In this document: one piece after another, positions 7,411-16,138 of the stretch
Position numbering within the stretch: position 1 is the first letter of the stretch
How the letters are laid out: every line of letters starts with the position of its first letter
From: Lachnospiraceae bacterium
Lineage (GTDB): Bacteria; Bacillota_A; Clostridia; Lachnospirales; Lachnospiraceae
DNA length: 29,940 nt
NCBI GenBank assembly: GCA_016287765.1
Contig: JAEEWS010000039.1
Location: 1-29,940, forward strand
Direction of reading: 5' to 3'
The notes under the pieces: generated by a model
The model's input: only the letters and a program-made list of their open reading frames with translations
The model's database searches: none
What the model was told of the DNA's origin: nothing
Translations under genes and position numbers: made by a program

Positions 7411-9546
7411 TCAAACTTTGAATTTTCCGACCATGTCGTTAAGATTTCCGGCACTCTCTCTTTCGGAGTCGATGATCACATTGATGTCCTCAACTACCTT
7501 TGTTGTGCCCACGTTCTTATCAACGATCTGCTGAACGCCGTCATGGTTGTTATCTGCGCAGTTGGCAACTTCGCGGATGTACTTACCGATATCGTCAACG
7601 GAAGCCTTAAGAGTATCCATAGCGCCACCGATCTCATCGATGGAATCCATGATGGTTCCGATATCAGAACCGTAACTTCTGGAGCTCTCTCCAAAGGACT
7701 TAAATTCGCCTTCAACATCCTCAAGTACGAACTTCATAACAGCTTCAACACTTGTTCTAACCTTTTCTACGGCGATATTGCTTTCTGCAACGATATCCTG
7801 GATCCTTCCGGCTGTCTGCTGTGATTCTGTAGCCAGCTTAGCGATCTCGCTTGCAACTACTGCGAAGCCTCTGCCGGCCTCACCTGCACGTGCCGCCTCG
7901 ATGGAAGCATTGAGCGAAAGGAGGTTGGTCTGGGATGTGATATCAAGGATCGCACTTGCCAGATCATTGATCTTCTTAACAGTTTCAAGACTTTCAACAG
8001 CGTCATAAACGTTGGTTCTGGTCTCATCGATCTTTTCACGGCTTGCTTCAAGCTTGCCTTCAACTTCCTTGGTAACAACATCTGTCTTCTTGATAAGATC
8101 CTTGGAGAGCTTTTCTCCTGCGCCCACCTTATCGGTTACGTTCTGAACAAGTCCTACAACCTTATTGATCTCTTCTTCTGTCTTTCTTACAGACTCATTG
8201 GTCTGCTCAATTCTTGCATAGAGTTCCTCGGTAACTGCCATGCTCTCCTCAGTGAAGTTGGAGAGGAGTTTGGAGGTATCAACAAGTGCCTGAGAGTTGG
8301 TGTTCATCTTTCCGGCACTGTTGCCTACCATCTTCATGGTGTCACTTACCGCATCCTTAAGGGCTATGGTAGCTCCGGCAATTGTACCGACTTCATCGTT
8401 TCTGTTAGCGTATCTGTCAAGTGCATCGCTCTGTGTAAAGTCAAGAGTAGCAACCCTCTTGAGTTCGTGTTCAACATTTGTAAGAGGTCTTAAGAGAACA
8501 GTTACAAATGCAAGGATTCCTACGATACCTACAGCCAGTGTAAGTATGGTGGCAATAAGAAGTGCACGGCTGGATGCCGTAGCTTCCGCATAAACCGCAT
8601 CAGCTTCACCTTCAAGAAGGATCACCCAGCTGTACTCCGGAATCAGAGTATAGAAGTAGATCATTTCCTTGCCTGTTGCGGAATCGATGTATGTATCCAT
8701 CTTTGAGAAAGGATAATCATATACCTTGCCGGTCTCCGGATCTTCATAATGGAAAGAGGTAGCATTGGGATCGCCATCCATGGGAATGAGGCCGTTCATA
8801 ATCGCCTGTGAATAAAGCGAATATCCTTCAACAAAACCTGCAAGGGCTTGGTCTTCATACTCCTTAGCAACCTTATCCTTGTTTGTGTCATAAATAACGG
8901 AAGATGTCTGTGTGGTATAAGAATATGGAATTACCAGCTGTAAGTGCGTGTAAAGAGGATTGGACGCCATTACCGAATCCAGCATCTGATTAAAGCCGTC
9001 CGTATATGTAGCACACATTATCATACCGCCGTATCCGCCGGACGCGTTCTCAATGGTCTTACCAACAGAGATAACTATCGACTGTGTAGCCTCAGAAACG
9101 GAAGCTGTGGCCATTACCTGTTCTCCGGCAAAGGTATCTGCTCCTGCAGCACCCAGATCCATTCCGACTATCATCGGCAGCGTGTGAGTATCTACGATAC
9201 CCTTTTCATCACAGTAGAAAAGGCCTTCGATATGTTCCTTCTTAGAGGAATATCTTACGGTAACCTCTTCTGCTGCCGCCATGTTTTCAGCGGAACGCTT
9301 TCCGTTTATAAGATTCTGCATCTCTGTCATCCAGCGATAACCTTCAACATAGGTCACTTCGTTCTTAATGTATTGTCTTATACTGTTAGAAGCCCCGTTT
9401 ACTACCCCCTGTAAAGAGCCTCTTGCGTTAGCCTTTGAGATATCCATCATCTTTCCGGATGCGAAAGCCCAAAAGATAACAATACATGCCGCGAATATAA
9501 CCCCGACAACCAATATGATCTTAAGATTCAACGCAAACTTTTTCAT
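7411..9546 (-). CDS. Methyl-accepting chemotaxis protein (dCache-like sensor)
   Basis: This is a 711-residue membrane chemoreceptor. TM1 is near residues 7-28, and an extracytoplasmic sensor of about 295 residues follows, with features of double-Cache domains ([15 protein letters not shown], then [20 protein letters not shown]). TM2 is near 328-352, then a HAMP region. The long cytoplasmic coiled coil has the hairpin tip [31 protein letters not shown] that contacts CheA/CheW. There is no C-terminal CheR/CheB-tethering pentapeptide. The start is the ATG at 9546 because AAGGAGG sits nine bases before it; an upstream TTG would place that ribosome binding site inside the protein. It is a single-gene unit with its own promoter and terminator. 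The ligand is unknown; dCache sensors commonly bind small organic molecules. Confidence 0.92.
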   Translation of the reverse strand: MKKFALNLKIILVVGVIFAACIVIFWAFASGKMMDISKANARGSLQGVVNGASNSIRQYIKNEVTYVEGYRWMTEMQNLINGKRSAENMAAAEEVTVRYSSKKEHIEGLFYCDEKGIVDTHTLPMIVGMDLGAAGADTFAGEQVMATASVSEATQSIVISVGKTIENASGGYGGMIMCATYTDGFNQMLDSVMASNPLYTHLQLVIPYSYTTQTSSVIYDTNKDKVAKEYEDQALAGFVEGYSLYSQAIMNGLIPMDGDPNATSFHYEDPETGKVYDYPFSKMDTYIDSATGKEMIYFYTLIPEYSWVILLEGEADAVYAEATASSRALLIATILTLAVGIVGILAFVTVLLRPLTNVEHELKRVATLDFTQSDALDRYANRNDEVGTIAGATIALKDAVSDTMKMVGNSAGKMNTNSQALVDTSKLLSNFTEESMAVTEELYARIEQTNESVRKTEEEINKVVGLVQNVTDKVGAGEKLSKDLIKKTDVVTKEVEGKLEASREKIDETRTNVYDAVESLETVKKINDLASAILDITSQTNLLSLNASIEAARAGEAGRGFAVVASEIAKLATESQQTAGRIQDIVAESNIAVEKVRTSVEAVMKFVLEDVEGEFKSFGESSRSYGSDIGTIMDSIDEIGGAMDTLKASVDDIGKYIREVANCADNNHDGVQQIVDKNVGTTKVVEDINVIIDSERESAGNLNDMVGKFKV

Positions 9547-9585
9547 TATACGCGCCTCCTTCAGCAAAACTAAACTTGTGCCCCG

Positions 9586-9594
9586 ATTCTATCA
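9586..9594 (-). promoter_or_regulatory. Candidate extended -10 promoter of chemoreceptor gene
   Basis: Minus strand TGA TAGAAT, about 40 bases upstream of the ATG at 9546. There is no convincing -35, and no good match to the flagellar sigma-28 consensus was seen. Confidence 0.4.
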
Positions 9595-9660
9595 TACATA
9601 GTCCATCAAATATACATCAAAACTATAAACTATTCTTAAAATAAGCGGTTTACGACTTAA

Positions 9661-9720
9661 TTATTTAATAATAAATAATCTGCGGTTTCACCCCTTTTTA
9701 AGGAAAACGAAACCGCAGAT
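9661..9720 (-). terminator. Terminator of HD-GYP gene
   Basis: A perfect 12-bp stem (ATCTGCGGTTTC at 9678-9689 and GAAACCGCAGAT at 9709-9720) encloses a 19-base loop that can itself pair CCTT with AAGG. The minus-strand downstream side is TATTTATTATT, a T-rich but interrupted tract. It lies 11 bases after the HD-GYP stop. Confidence 0.75.
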
Positions 9721-9731
9721 CCTATGTTTTT

Positions 9732-11660
9732 TCATTCGTCACTTTCAATGTCCACCGCATTCAGGCGGAAATAAGGAGATCCTCCGTACTTAACGCAGGT
9801 GACAATATTTCTGTACACCTCATGAGTCGCTCTGATACGACCGTCGGTGACAATAAATTCTAATTTTTCTCTGAGAGTGTCATCGGTTTTGATCATATCC
9901 GCCAGGATCGGATTATATAATGTCCCCGCTCCCGCATATATCTCCTCGACGATCTCGTTGAACTTCTTGGGCGCTTTGTATGCACGGCTGATATAATCCT
10001 CGGCATTTTCCAAGGCATCGCAGATGGAGATCAGATCGATGATCACACGATAATCCGATGCAGTGTTGTCAAACTCCTCGGGATAGCCATCTTTGCCGTC
10101 ATAGTACTTATGATGTCCCAGGATAACATCCATATAAGGTTTGAAATCCTCATCATTTTCCAGATACTCCACGCCCATGGCAGGATGCTTAAGTATAAAG
10201 CTCTTCTCTTCCTCCGTAAGGCTTCTGGTCTGCATGTTTATAATGGTGGGCATCAATATCTCCCCCACATCATGGATCAGACCGCAGCGTCGTACATAGT
10301 CCAGGATGGCATTCTTTCTTAATCTTACATTATCTACCGAGTCGAGTTCGCCTATGCCTACAAAAAGCTCCGGCTTACTGTCAATGATCGCTTCTCCCAT
10401 TCTGTACGCAAGACTTCCCACCAGCAGGCAATGAATGTATGTAAGAGGCTGTCTTAAGAAAAAGATCTGCATGATCTTCTGCTCCTTCTCACAGATGCCG
10501 TTTAAGAAGGGGCGTACCATGGAAAAGTATTCCTGGCATATATCATCCACGTAATTTGTATAAAGATTATTGGGTATCTTATGTATATCCTTAAAGAATC
10601 TGAAGGTGATCTGTCTGCCGTACTCTGTCCTTTCCTTTTCGGTAAAGTTCATTTTCTTAAGCACGCACACACTGAGCTCCATCATCATGTATTTTTCATC
10701 CAGAATATCGCAATTCCCCTCCGGATCCATCTTTTCATAGTCCGGCTTGGCAATGGCGTCTGTTTTCATGATGACCTTATGGATGGCCTCTGTGGGAGAA
10801 AGCTCTGAGTTTATGATCTGAAGTACTATTCCCGCCATCCAGTAGATCGTGTTTTTATCCGGATCGCCGTCGTAGGCAGCGATCTTTTCCTTAATAAAGG
10901 AGATCTCCCTTTCTTTTTCCTCCTCCGACAGTTCCAGACTGTCGTCCATCAGGTTGCAGGCACAGATGTATACCATGTTGTCATGCATCCATTCCACTTC
11001 ACCTATGATCTCTTCGTTGTCACCGTCTATCTTCTGTACCGTCTCGCTGTTCCAGAACTCCAGCATCTCATTGTAGACCCTGAAGAAATCCCTTCCCACC
11101 TTTTTGTGGCTTTCAAGGATGTTTCCCATGAGATTTGCATAGGTTCTGAATATCCTTAACCGGGCTTCGGGATCGTCGAGTTCTTCATAATGTTCCCTTA
11201 AGGCAAGGGTATCGTGGGCATAATCTATGCTCCTGTCCTCATCTCCCACCTTTATACGGGTGTAATACTCCATATGCCAGTAAGTGATCAGGGCATACAA
11301 TCTGGTAAGCCTGTTATAATCCTTCTTTTCCTTATAATAGTCAGCGCACCTTTTTCCAAGTTTCATGAGAACGGGAATATCACTGACTTCAAAACGGTCA
11401 AAAAACACATCAAAGATATTATTGAAGAGAATATCCGCATCCCTGTCCGAGAGTTCTCCCCCGATCTCCCTGTTTATATTGGCAATAAGCTTTTCATTGT
11501 CCTTATACAGCTTCTGGCACTTAACAGCCCTGTCCTTCAGCATTTTTAACCATTTTTCCCGGTTACAGAGTCTGAAAAGCCTGTCATTTAATTCCGTTCT
11601 TATCTCTATGTTCTTCTTATATTTTTTTGTAAAGGTTTTTATGTCATCATGCAACGCCAT
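9732..11660 (-). CDS. HD-GYP-type domain protein with large helical N-terminus
   Basis: This 642-residue soluble protein probably belongs to the HD-GYP class, whose proven members hydrolyse cyclic di-GMP. The C-terminal domain shows H410, HD at 463-464 (HDVGE), HP at 492-493, HH at 516-517, DGKDGYP (GYP at 525-527) and D548, so the metal ligands and GYP signature are present. The usual HDIGK lysine is replaced by glutamate (E467). The first 390 residues are charged, alpha-helical and resemble no domain I can name; helical-repeat (TPR-like) packing is possible. No membrane segment is seen. AAGGAG eight bases before the ATG supports the start. It is monocistronic, transcribed divergently from the nucleotidase gene. 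Activity as a c-di-GMP phosphodiesterase is inferred; an inactive or other-nucleotide role remains possible. Confidence 0.82.
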   Translation of the reverse strand: MALHDDIKTFTKKYKKNIEIRTELNDRLFRLCNREKWLKMLKDRAVKCQKLYKDNEKLIANINREIGGELSDRDADILFNNIFDVFFDRFEVSDIPVLMKLGKRCADYYKEKKDYNRLTRLYALITYWHMEYYTRIKVGDEDRSIDYAHDTLALREHYEELDDPEARLRIFRTYANLMGNILESHKKVGRDFFRVYNEMLEFWNSETVQKIDGDNEEIIGEVEWMHDNMVYICACNLMDDSLELSEEEKEREISFIKEKIAAYDGDPDKNTIYWMAGIVLQIINSELSPTEAIHKVIMKTDAIAKPDYEKMDPEGNCDILDEKYMMMELSVCVLKKMNFTEKERTEYGRQITFRFFKDIHKIPNNLYTNYVDDICQEYFSMVRPFLNGICEKEQKIMQIFFLRQPLTYIHCLLVGSLAYRMGEAIIDSKPELFVGIGELDSVDNVRLRKNAILDYVRRCGLIHDVGEILMPTIINMQTRSLTEEEKSFILKHPAMGVEYLENDEDFKPYMDVILGHHKYYDGKDGYPEEFDNTASDYRVIIDLISICDALENAEDYISRAYKAPKKFNEIVEEIYAGAGTLYNPILADMIKTDDTLREKLEFIVTDGRIRATHEVYRNIVTCVKYGGSPYFRLNAVDIESDE

Positions 11661-11705
11661 TTTAATGACTCCTTATAATAGGTAAAACTGCCCTTATTGA
11701 TTAGA

Positions 11706-11714
11706 ATTTTATCA
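11706..11714 (-). promoter_or_regulatory. Candidate extended -10 promoter of HD-GYP gene
   Basis: Minus strand TGA TAAAAT, about 45 bases upstream of the ATG at 11660, in an AT-rich divergent region. The -35 is weak (GTTTAT at 18 bases). Confidence 0.4.
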
Positions 11715-11737
11715 TACTTTTTTAACAATATAAACTC

Positions 11738-11766
11738 TTTCCAAAAAAAATAAAAGGGGGTATAAT
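11738..11766 (+). promoter_or_regulatory. Candidate promoter of nucleotidase-HD operon
   Basis: TTTCCA (11738-11743), a 17-base spacer, and a consensus TATAAT (11761-11766), followed about 35 bases later by the nucleotidase start. The spacer holds an A8 tract and a GGGGG run. Confidence 0.55.
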
Positions 11767-11801
11767 GAAACGCTTGAATAAACTCACGAGGTATGATCAA
11801 G

Positions 11802-13364
11802 ATGAAGAAAAAGATCCTAATGCCACTGCTAGCGCTGTTTCTGACTTTTGCGGCATGTGGCGGAGAAACTGCCGTTTCGGAAGTTCTTCCCACTCCCGAT
11901 CCCACTTCCTCACCCGCAGGGGAAACATGCGGGCATGAAGACAGGAACGATGACGGTCTTTGTGATCTCTGCAATGAAGATGTGCTGGCTGTTATCGATA
12001 TATATGCCATTAACGACCTTCATGGCAAGTTCACAAAGAGCGACTCCCAGCCCGGCGTGGGAGAGATGACCGCCTGGCTTAAGACCCGGGCTATGCTGGA
12101 TGACAATTTCATTCTCCTTTCTTCCGGAGACATGTGGCAGGGAAGCAGTGAATCAAACCTTACTCACGGTGCCTTGATGACCGATTGGATGAACGAACTG
12201 GGCTTTGCTTCCATGACTTTGGGCAATCACGAATACGACTGGGGCAGAGAGTGTCTCGAAAAGAATGAAGCTACGGCCGATTTTCCTTTTCTTGCCATCA
12301 ATGTTTACGAAAAGGCCACCGGTTCCATTGTCCCTTATTGCACCCCTTCCGTTGTAGTCACCCGGGAAGGCGTGAACATCGGCATCATCGGGGCTATAGG
12401 CGATTGCTACTCTTCCATTTCCGGCAATATGGTATCGGATGTTTATTTTCTCACGGGCTCAGATCTTTCATCCCTTGTAAAGGCCGAGGCTGCAAGGCTC
12501 AGGGAAGAGGAAGATTGCGACATCATCATCTATTCCCTTCACGACGGCTATTCCAAAAATATGTCCGGAACGGGAACCATTTCCGCAGGCCAGCTCATGG
12601 GCTACTATGATCCCACCCTTTCCGACGGATATGTGGATGTGGTTTTTGAAGCACACACCCACAAAGCATATGCCTTAAAGGACATTTACGGTGTTTGGCA
12701 TCTGCAGGGCGGCGGAGACAATACCACGGGGCTGTCCCATGTAACTCTGGAATACAACAAAGTAAACGACACCCTTAAAACCGCCGAGGCAGAGACGGTT
12801 CACCACAGCACTTACAGGTATGACTACAACAGCGACTCAATCGTTGATAAGCTCATGGCAAAGTATGAGAATGAGATCGGTGACATAAACGCCGTGATCG
12901 CTGAAATCCCCAAGAGTCTGGATGGTGACGAGCTCAGACAGCTTTGTGCCGATCTGTACTATGACGCGGCCGTTGAGCGCTGGGGAGAAAAGTACGATAT
13001 CGTTCTGGGCGGAGGCTATTTTTCCGTCAGAAGTCCCAGAGTACTTGACGCCGGAGAGGTGACATATGCCGATCTGCAAACGCTCTTTCCCTTTGACAAC
13101 CGTCTGGTACTCTGCGAATGCAAGGGTATAGACCTCAACAACAACTTCTTTGAAACGGAGAACGGCAATTATTTCATCAACTACGGCGAATACGGCGAGG
13201 AAGTAAGACAGCATCTTGCCCCCAACGCAACCTACTATCTTGTGACCGACACCTACTCCTCATCCTATGCTCCCAACAATCTTAAGGAAGTGGAATTATA
13301 CGACGGGGATGTGTTTGCAAGAGATCTTTTGAAAGAATATTTTATAAAAAACTACGGAAATTAA
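11802..13364 (+). CDS. Lipoprotein 5'-nucleotidase / metallophosphatase (UshA-like)
   Basis: This surface-anchored phosphatase probably releases nucleosides or bases from extracellular nucleotides. The 520-residue form begins MKKKILMPLLALFLTFAACG, a lipoprotein signal with C19 as lipidated residue. A Thr/Pro linker and a cysteine motif (CGHEDRNDDGLCDLC, residues 43-57) follow. The calcineurin-like domain has NDLHG (D72, H74), SSGDMWQG (D110), LGNHEYDWG (N142, H143) and EAHTHK. The last part is the 5'-nucleotidase C-terminal substrate domain. Two starts are possible: CGAGG lies only one base from the ATG at 11793 but ten from the ATG at 11802, so the latter is preferred. It is followed after 12 bp by an HD-domain gene. 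Exact substrate (5'-nucleotides, cyclic nucleotides, UDP-sugars) is not readable. Confidence 0.88.
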   Translation: MKKKILMPLLALFLTFAACGGETAVSEVLPTPDPTSSPAGETCGHEDRNDDGLCDLCNEDVLAVIDIYAINDLHGKFTKSDSQPGVGEMTAWLKTRAMLDDNFILLSSGDMWQGSSESNLTHGALMTDWMNELGFASMTLGNHEYDWGRECLEKNEATADFPFLAINVYEKATGSIVPYCTPSVVVTREGVNIGIIGAIGDCYSSISGNMVSDVYFLTGSDLSSLVKAEAARLREEEDCDIIIYSLHDGYSKNMSGTGTISAGQLMGYYDPTLSDGYVDVVFEAHTHKAYALKDIYGVWHLQGGGDNTTGLSHVTLEYNKVNDTLKTAEAETVHHSTYRYDYNSDSIVDKLMAKYENEIGDINAVIAEIPKSLDGDELRQLCADLYYDAAVERWGEKYDIVLGGGYFSVRSPRVLDAGEVTYADLQTLFPFDNRLVLCECKGIDLNNNFFETENGNYFINYGEYGEEVRQHLAPNATYYLVTDTYSSSYAPNNLKEVELYDGDVFARDLLKEYFIKNYGN

Positions 13365-13376
13365 CTAGGAGATATC

Positions 13377-13925
13377 ATGGCTGATTATATTACAACTTAT
13401 ACCGAAGAACATTTTTATCCCACCGCTCCCGATCCTGAGAAGCTTAAGATCGAGGACGTGGCTCATTCCCTTTCCATGCAATGCAGAGGAAACGGACACG
13501 TTAAGACCTTTTTCTCTGTGGCCCAGCATTGCATAAACTGCGCCAAGGAAGCGGAAGCCAGAGGCTATTCCCCCAAAGTGGTGCTGGCCTGCCTCCTGCA
13601 CGATGCATCGGAAGCCTACATGAGCGATGTTCCCAGACCCTTTAAAAAAGAACTCCCATCCTTTATAGAATGGGAGGATAAACTTCTGGATGTAATTTAT
13701 AAGAAATGGCTGGATTCGGCTCTTACACCGGAAGAAACCGCATTGGTAAAAACAGTGGATGACGACATGCTCTACTACGATCTTAAAGTTCTTTTAAACG
13801 AGACCATGGATCGTCCGGCACCCGAACTTCGTCTGGAACTTTCCTATCATGTTCGTCCCTTTAAGGATGTGGAAAGAGAATATCTTGCCCTCTTCGACCG
13901 CTTGAAAAAAGCCCTTAAGGCATGA
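13377..13925 (+). CDS. HD-domain phosphohydrolase, YfbR-like nucleotidase
   Basis: This 182-residue cytoplasmic protein has the HD metal site: H51 in SVAQHC, H75-D76 in LLHDASEAY with E79, and an aspartate in the later VDDDML. The order SVAQHC, HDASEA, SDVPRPFK matches the YfbR/HD-hydrolase arrangement, in which YfbR of E. coli is a 5'-deoxyribonucleotidase. A strong AGGAG five bases before the ATG, only 12 bp after the lipoprotein nucleotidase stop, indicates one operon. An outside nucleotidase with an inside nucleotide monophosphatase fits nucleotide salvage, though that is inferred. The gene ends 19 bp from the convergent HAD gene. Confidence 0.82.
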   Translation: MADYITTYTEEHFYPTAPDPEKLKIEDVAHSLSMQCRGNGHVKTFFSVAQHCINCAKEAEARGYSPKVVLACLLHDASEAYMSDVPRPFKKELPSFIEWEDKLLDVIYKKWLDSALTPEETALVKTVDDDMLYYDLKVLLNETMDRPAPELRLELSYHVRPFKDVEREYLALFDRLKKALKA

Positions 13926-13944
13926 CCTCTTACGGATCCGCGGA

Positions 13945-14559
13945 TCATTTAAACTGCCGGACCGCAGCATTAAGATCCTCTTTTGCCTTTTCGATACCGG
14001 TGAACAACAGGCCGTGGATGCCCACTCTTTCGGCGCCTTCCACGTTTTCTGCCCTGTCATCGAAAAAGACGCACTCGTCTGCTTTAAGACCATATTTTTC
14101 CAGGAGACATTCATAGATCTCCTTATGAGGCTTAACCTTCTTTATCTCATAGGAAATGACTTTACCGTCAACCATGGGCACGAACTTAAGCCTCTTTTTT
14201 GTACCCTTTTCAAAGGCTGTCTTTCCGTAATTGGAAAGGATGTAGACCTTAAAGCCCTGTGCGTGGAGCTCATCTATCCAGGGGCAGGCATAGTCATAGT
14301 CGATGACTATATCATCCACCCTCTTAAAGAACTCGGGTATCCTGTCCGCCAGCTCCGGCATGCCCTTCGCAATGGCGGCTATGATCTCATCGTCGGTCAT
14401 ATAGGCCTTGTCAAACTCATCCCAGAGGCCGCTGTTCATCATTGCCTCCGCAAAGATCTCAAATTCCTCATCGTTAAGCTTCATGCATTCTCGCCCCAGC
14501 TCTTTCCATTGGAAATAGCCCAGCACGTTTCCTATGTCCAAAATAACGTTTTTGATCAT
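13945..14559 (-). CDS. HAD superfamily hydrolase, YihX-like
   Basis: This 204-residue cytoplasmic phosphatase has HAD motif I as ILDIGNVL (nucleophile D8), a helical cap (about residues 18-90), motif II in YILSNYG, the motif III lysine in IKKVKPHKEIY, and motif IV FFDDRAEN. The motif-I form D-x-G-N-V is usual for the YihX branch, which in E. coli dephosphorylates alpha-glucose-1-phosphate, so a sugar-phosphate substrate is plausible but not shown. A TTG at 14583 would extend the protein by eight residues, but AAGGAG eight bases before the ATG at 14559 decides the start. It has its own promoter and is downstream of the GPH transporter. Confidence 0.86.
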   Translation of the reverse strand: MIKNVILDIGNVLGYFQWKELGRECMKLNDEEFEIFAEAMMNSGLWDEFDKAYMTDDEIIAAIAKGMPELADRIPEFFKRVDDIVIDYDYACPWIDELHAQGFKVYILSNYGKTAFEKGTKKRLKFVPMVDGKVISYEIKKVKPHKEIYECLLEKYGLKADECVFFDDRAENVEGAERVGIHGLLFTGIEKAKEDLNAAVRQFK

Positions 14560-14608
14560 TTTGTATCTCCTTAAAACAGTCAAATAAAACTCTTCACATT
14601 AAGGCAAC

Positions 14609-14637
14609 ATTATAAACGTTATTTTGTTCACAGGCAA
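14609..14637 (-). promoter_or_regulatory. Promoter of HAD hydrolase gene
   Basis: Minus strand: TTGCCT (14637-14632), a 17-base spacer, and consensus TATAAT (14614-14609), 50 bases before the HAD ATG. The -35 touches the end of the possible frameshifted tail of the transporter gene. Confidence 0.6.
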
Positions 14638-14638
14638 C

Positions 14639-14689
14639 TCAGTTTTTGTTTTTGTATTCTTCGGGTGTGATTCCGCTTACGCATTTTTT
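14639..14689 (-). other. Possible -1 frameshift site and alternative C-terminal tail of the GPH transporter
   Basis: On the minus strand the last codons are AGA AAA AAT GCG TAA. The heptamer A AAA AAT (14689-14683) fits the X XXY YYZ slippery pattern in the zero frame. A -1 slip, or one extra A, yields a protein-like tail CVSGITPEEYKNKN ending at TGA 14641-14639. This may be programmed slippage, an ancestral reading frame broken by a one-base indel, or chance. Confidence 0.35.
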
Positions 14690-16110
14690 CTTTTTTCGAT
14701 CTCAGCCACCATCCGGGCATATTCTTTCTCGTCGATCTTATAGCCCTTCTTTATGATGATCCAGGAAGCGATCATTACCAGCAGCGGTATCGCCACCATG
14801 CCTATCCTAAGGATCAGTGTCTGCACCGGTTCCACCGTGGCAATTATATCATCCGCCCTTCTCAAGGCTTCCGCCCCAGTCATGGCGCCTTTTCCTACTT
14901 CCACTTCCAAAGCGCTTATGTTCTGGCTCACTGCATATATACCGCTGACGATAAGGATGAGTGAAGCCGCTCCCTGGTTCAAAGCACCTGAAAACTTGGA
15001 AGCAAAAGACCTGATGGCGGAAATGATGCTGTCATGTCTCTCGTTAAATCTGTATTCGTCATACTCAATGGTATTGTTGATGATAACCACCATAGCCAGA
15101 TTAATAAGTCCCTGACAGAAAAAGATCACAAAACCCGTTATCATAAGTAATATCACATTTTTAGGCAATATATAGCCGAATCCCAAAAGTAAGAGGTACC
15201 CCAGGATCAGAACACAGATGCAGACGCTGTAGATCTTCATTCTGCCGGTCCTGGCGGAGATCACGGGATAAACGAATTGTGCCGTAAGTGTCCCCAGGCC
15301 GTACATTACCGTAAACAGGGTCACCAGATCACCGCTCTCGGAATAGCCGAATTCAAAGTAGAAAAAGTTAACCGCCAAAAGAAGTAAAAGCTGCTGTCCC
15401 ACGCAGAAAAGCACATAGGCTATACCCGACTTTACCAATTGATCGTTTCTTTTAAGGATGTTGAACATCTTTTTAAAATTGATCTCTTCCGCATTGTCCA
15501 CTCTCTCCCTTTCCGTAACTCCCAAAAATGTCAGAGTCTGGAAGATGAGAAACGCAAGGGCTACGATGATTCCTATTATCCTGAAAGCTTCTATGGCATT
15601 TCCCGCAATGACCATAGGAACTATACCTGCCACCGCAAACTGGCCTATGCATACAAACACTCCCATCAGCGTCACCAGTGAATCTCTCTCCTTGGGATCG
15701 CTGGATAGGCTGGGCAGCATCCCCCAATAGGCAATGTCGTTAATGGTATAGGTCATGCCCCAGAGTAGATAGGTGAGGCAGAAAAACAATACGAAAGACC
15801 AGCCTGTGGGACGTACCGTGAACATCAATATGATGACCACCGCGTTAAGGAGCGCGCCCACGATTATAAAGGGCCTGTATTTTCCCATCTTATAGTGGCT
15901 GTTCTCAATGATGGAACTCATCATAAGGTCATTCACCGCATCCCATACCATACAGATCACCATGGCGACCGAGATCACCGTAAACTGTATGACCTCCAGT
16001 TTCATGGTGTACTGGATGTAAGTAAGTACAAACATGCTCACAAGTGCGTAAGCCGCATCTCTTCCCGTTGCCCCGATACAATAGGACCATTTTGTTCTTT
16101 TATCTATCAT
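14677..16110 (-). CDS. GPH-family sugar:cation symporter (MelB-like)
   Basis: This 477-residue integral membrane transporter has about 12 hydrophobic segments. It belongs to the glycoside-pentoside-hexuronide:cation symporter family of the major facilitator superfamily. The N-terminal KWSYCIGATGRDAAY and the acidic pair in WDAVNDLMM (D57, D61) match the cation-site aspartates 55 and 59 of MelB; KMGKYRPFI is the typical cytoplasmic loop. GGAGAAGG before the ATG supports the start. It starts 28 bp after the GH3 gene, so the pair probably imports a beta-linked oligosaccharide and cleaves it inside. The reading frame stops after EIEKRKNA, but the -1 frame continues past a run of six A's for 14 codons (CVSGITPEEYKNKN) before TGA at 14639-14641, suggesting a frameshift or lost tail. 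Confidence 0.9.
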   Translation of the reverse strand: MIDKRTKWSYCIGATGRDAAYALVSMFVLTYIQYTMKLEVIQFTVISVAMVICMVWDAVNDLMMSSIIENSHYKMGKYRPFIIVGALLNAVVIILMFTVRPTGWSFVLFFCLTYLLWGMTYTINDIAYWGMLPSLSSDPKERDSLVTLMGVFVCIGQFAVAGIVPMVIAGNAIEAFRIIGIIVALAFLIFQTLTFLGVTERERVDNAEEINFKKMFNILKRNDQLVKSGIAYVLFCVGQQLLLLLAVNFFYFEFGYSESGDLVTLFTVMYGLGTLTAQFVYPVISARTGRMKIYSVCICVLILGYLLLLGFGYILPKNVILLMITGFVIFFCQGLINLAMVVIINNTIEYDEYRFNERHDSIISAIRSFASKFSGALNQGAASLILIVSGIYAVSQNISALEVEVGKGAMTGAEALRRADDIIATVEPVQTLILRIGMVAIPLLVMIASWIIIKKGYKIDEKEYARMVAEIEKRKNA

Positions 16111-16138
16111 TTATCCTTCTCCTTTTATATCATCCTCT

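Noticed and set aside
11793..11801. Upstream ATG of the nucleotidase lipoprotein
   Set aside because: It lies one base from the ribosome binding site; the ATG at 11802 has usable spacing.
11639..12010. Minus-strand open frame across the divergent promoter region
   Set aside because: It crosses two promoters and overlaps the nucleotidase gene; low-complexity protein with no motif.
13935..13946. 12-bp perfect palindrome GATCCGCGGATC at the HAD/HD convergent junction as a bidirectional terminator
   Set aside because: It has no loop and no T tract on either side; it is probably chance.
14691..14697. A AAA AAG slippery heptamer in the first A-run of the symporter end
   Set aside because: The codon boundaries do not match the heptamer frame; the following A AAA AAT does.
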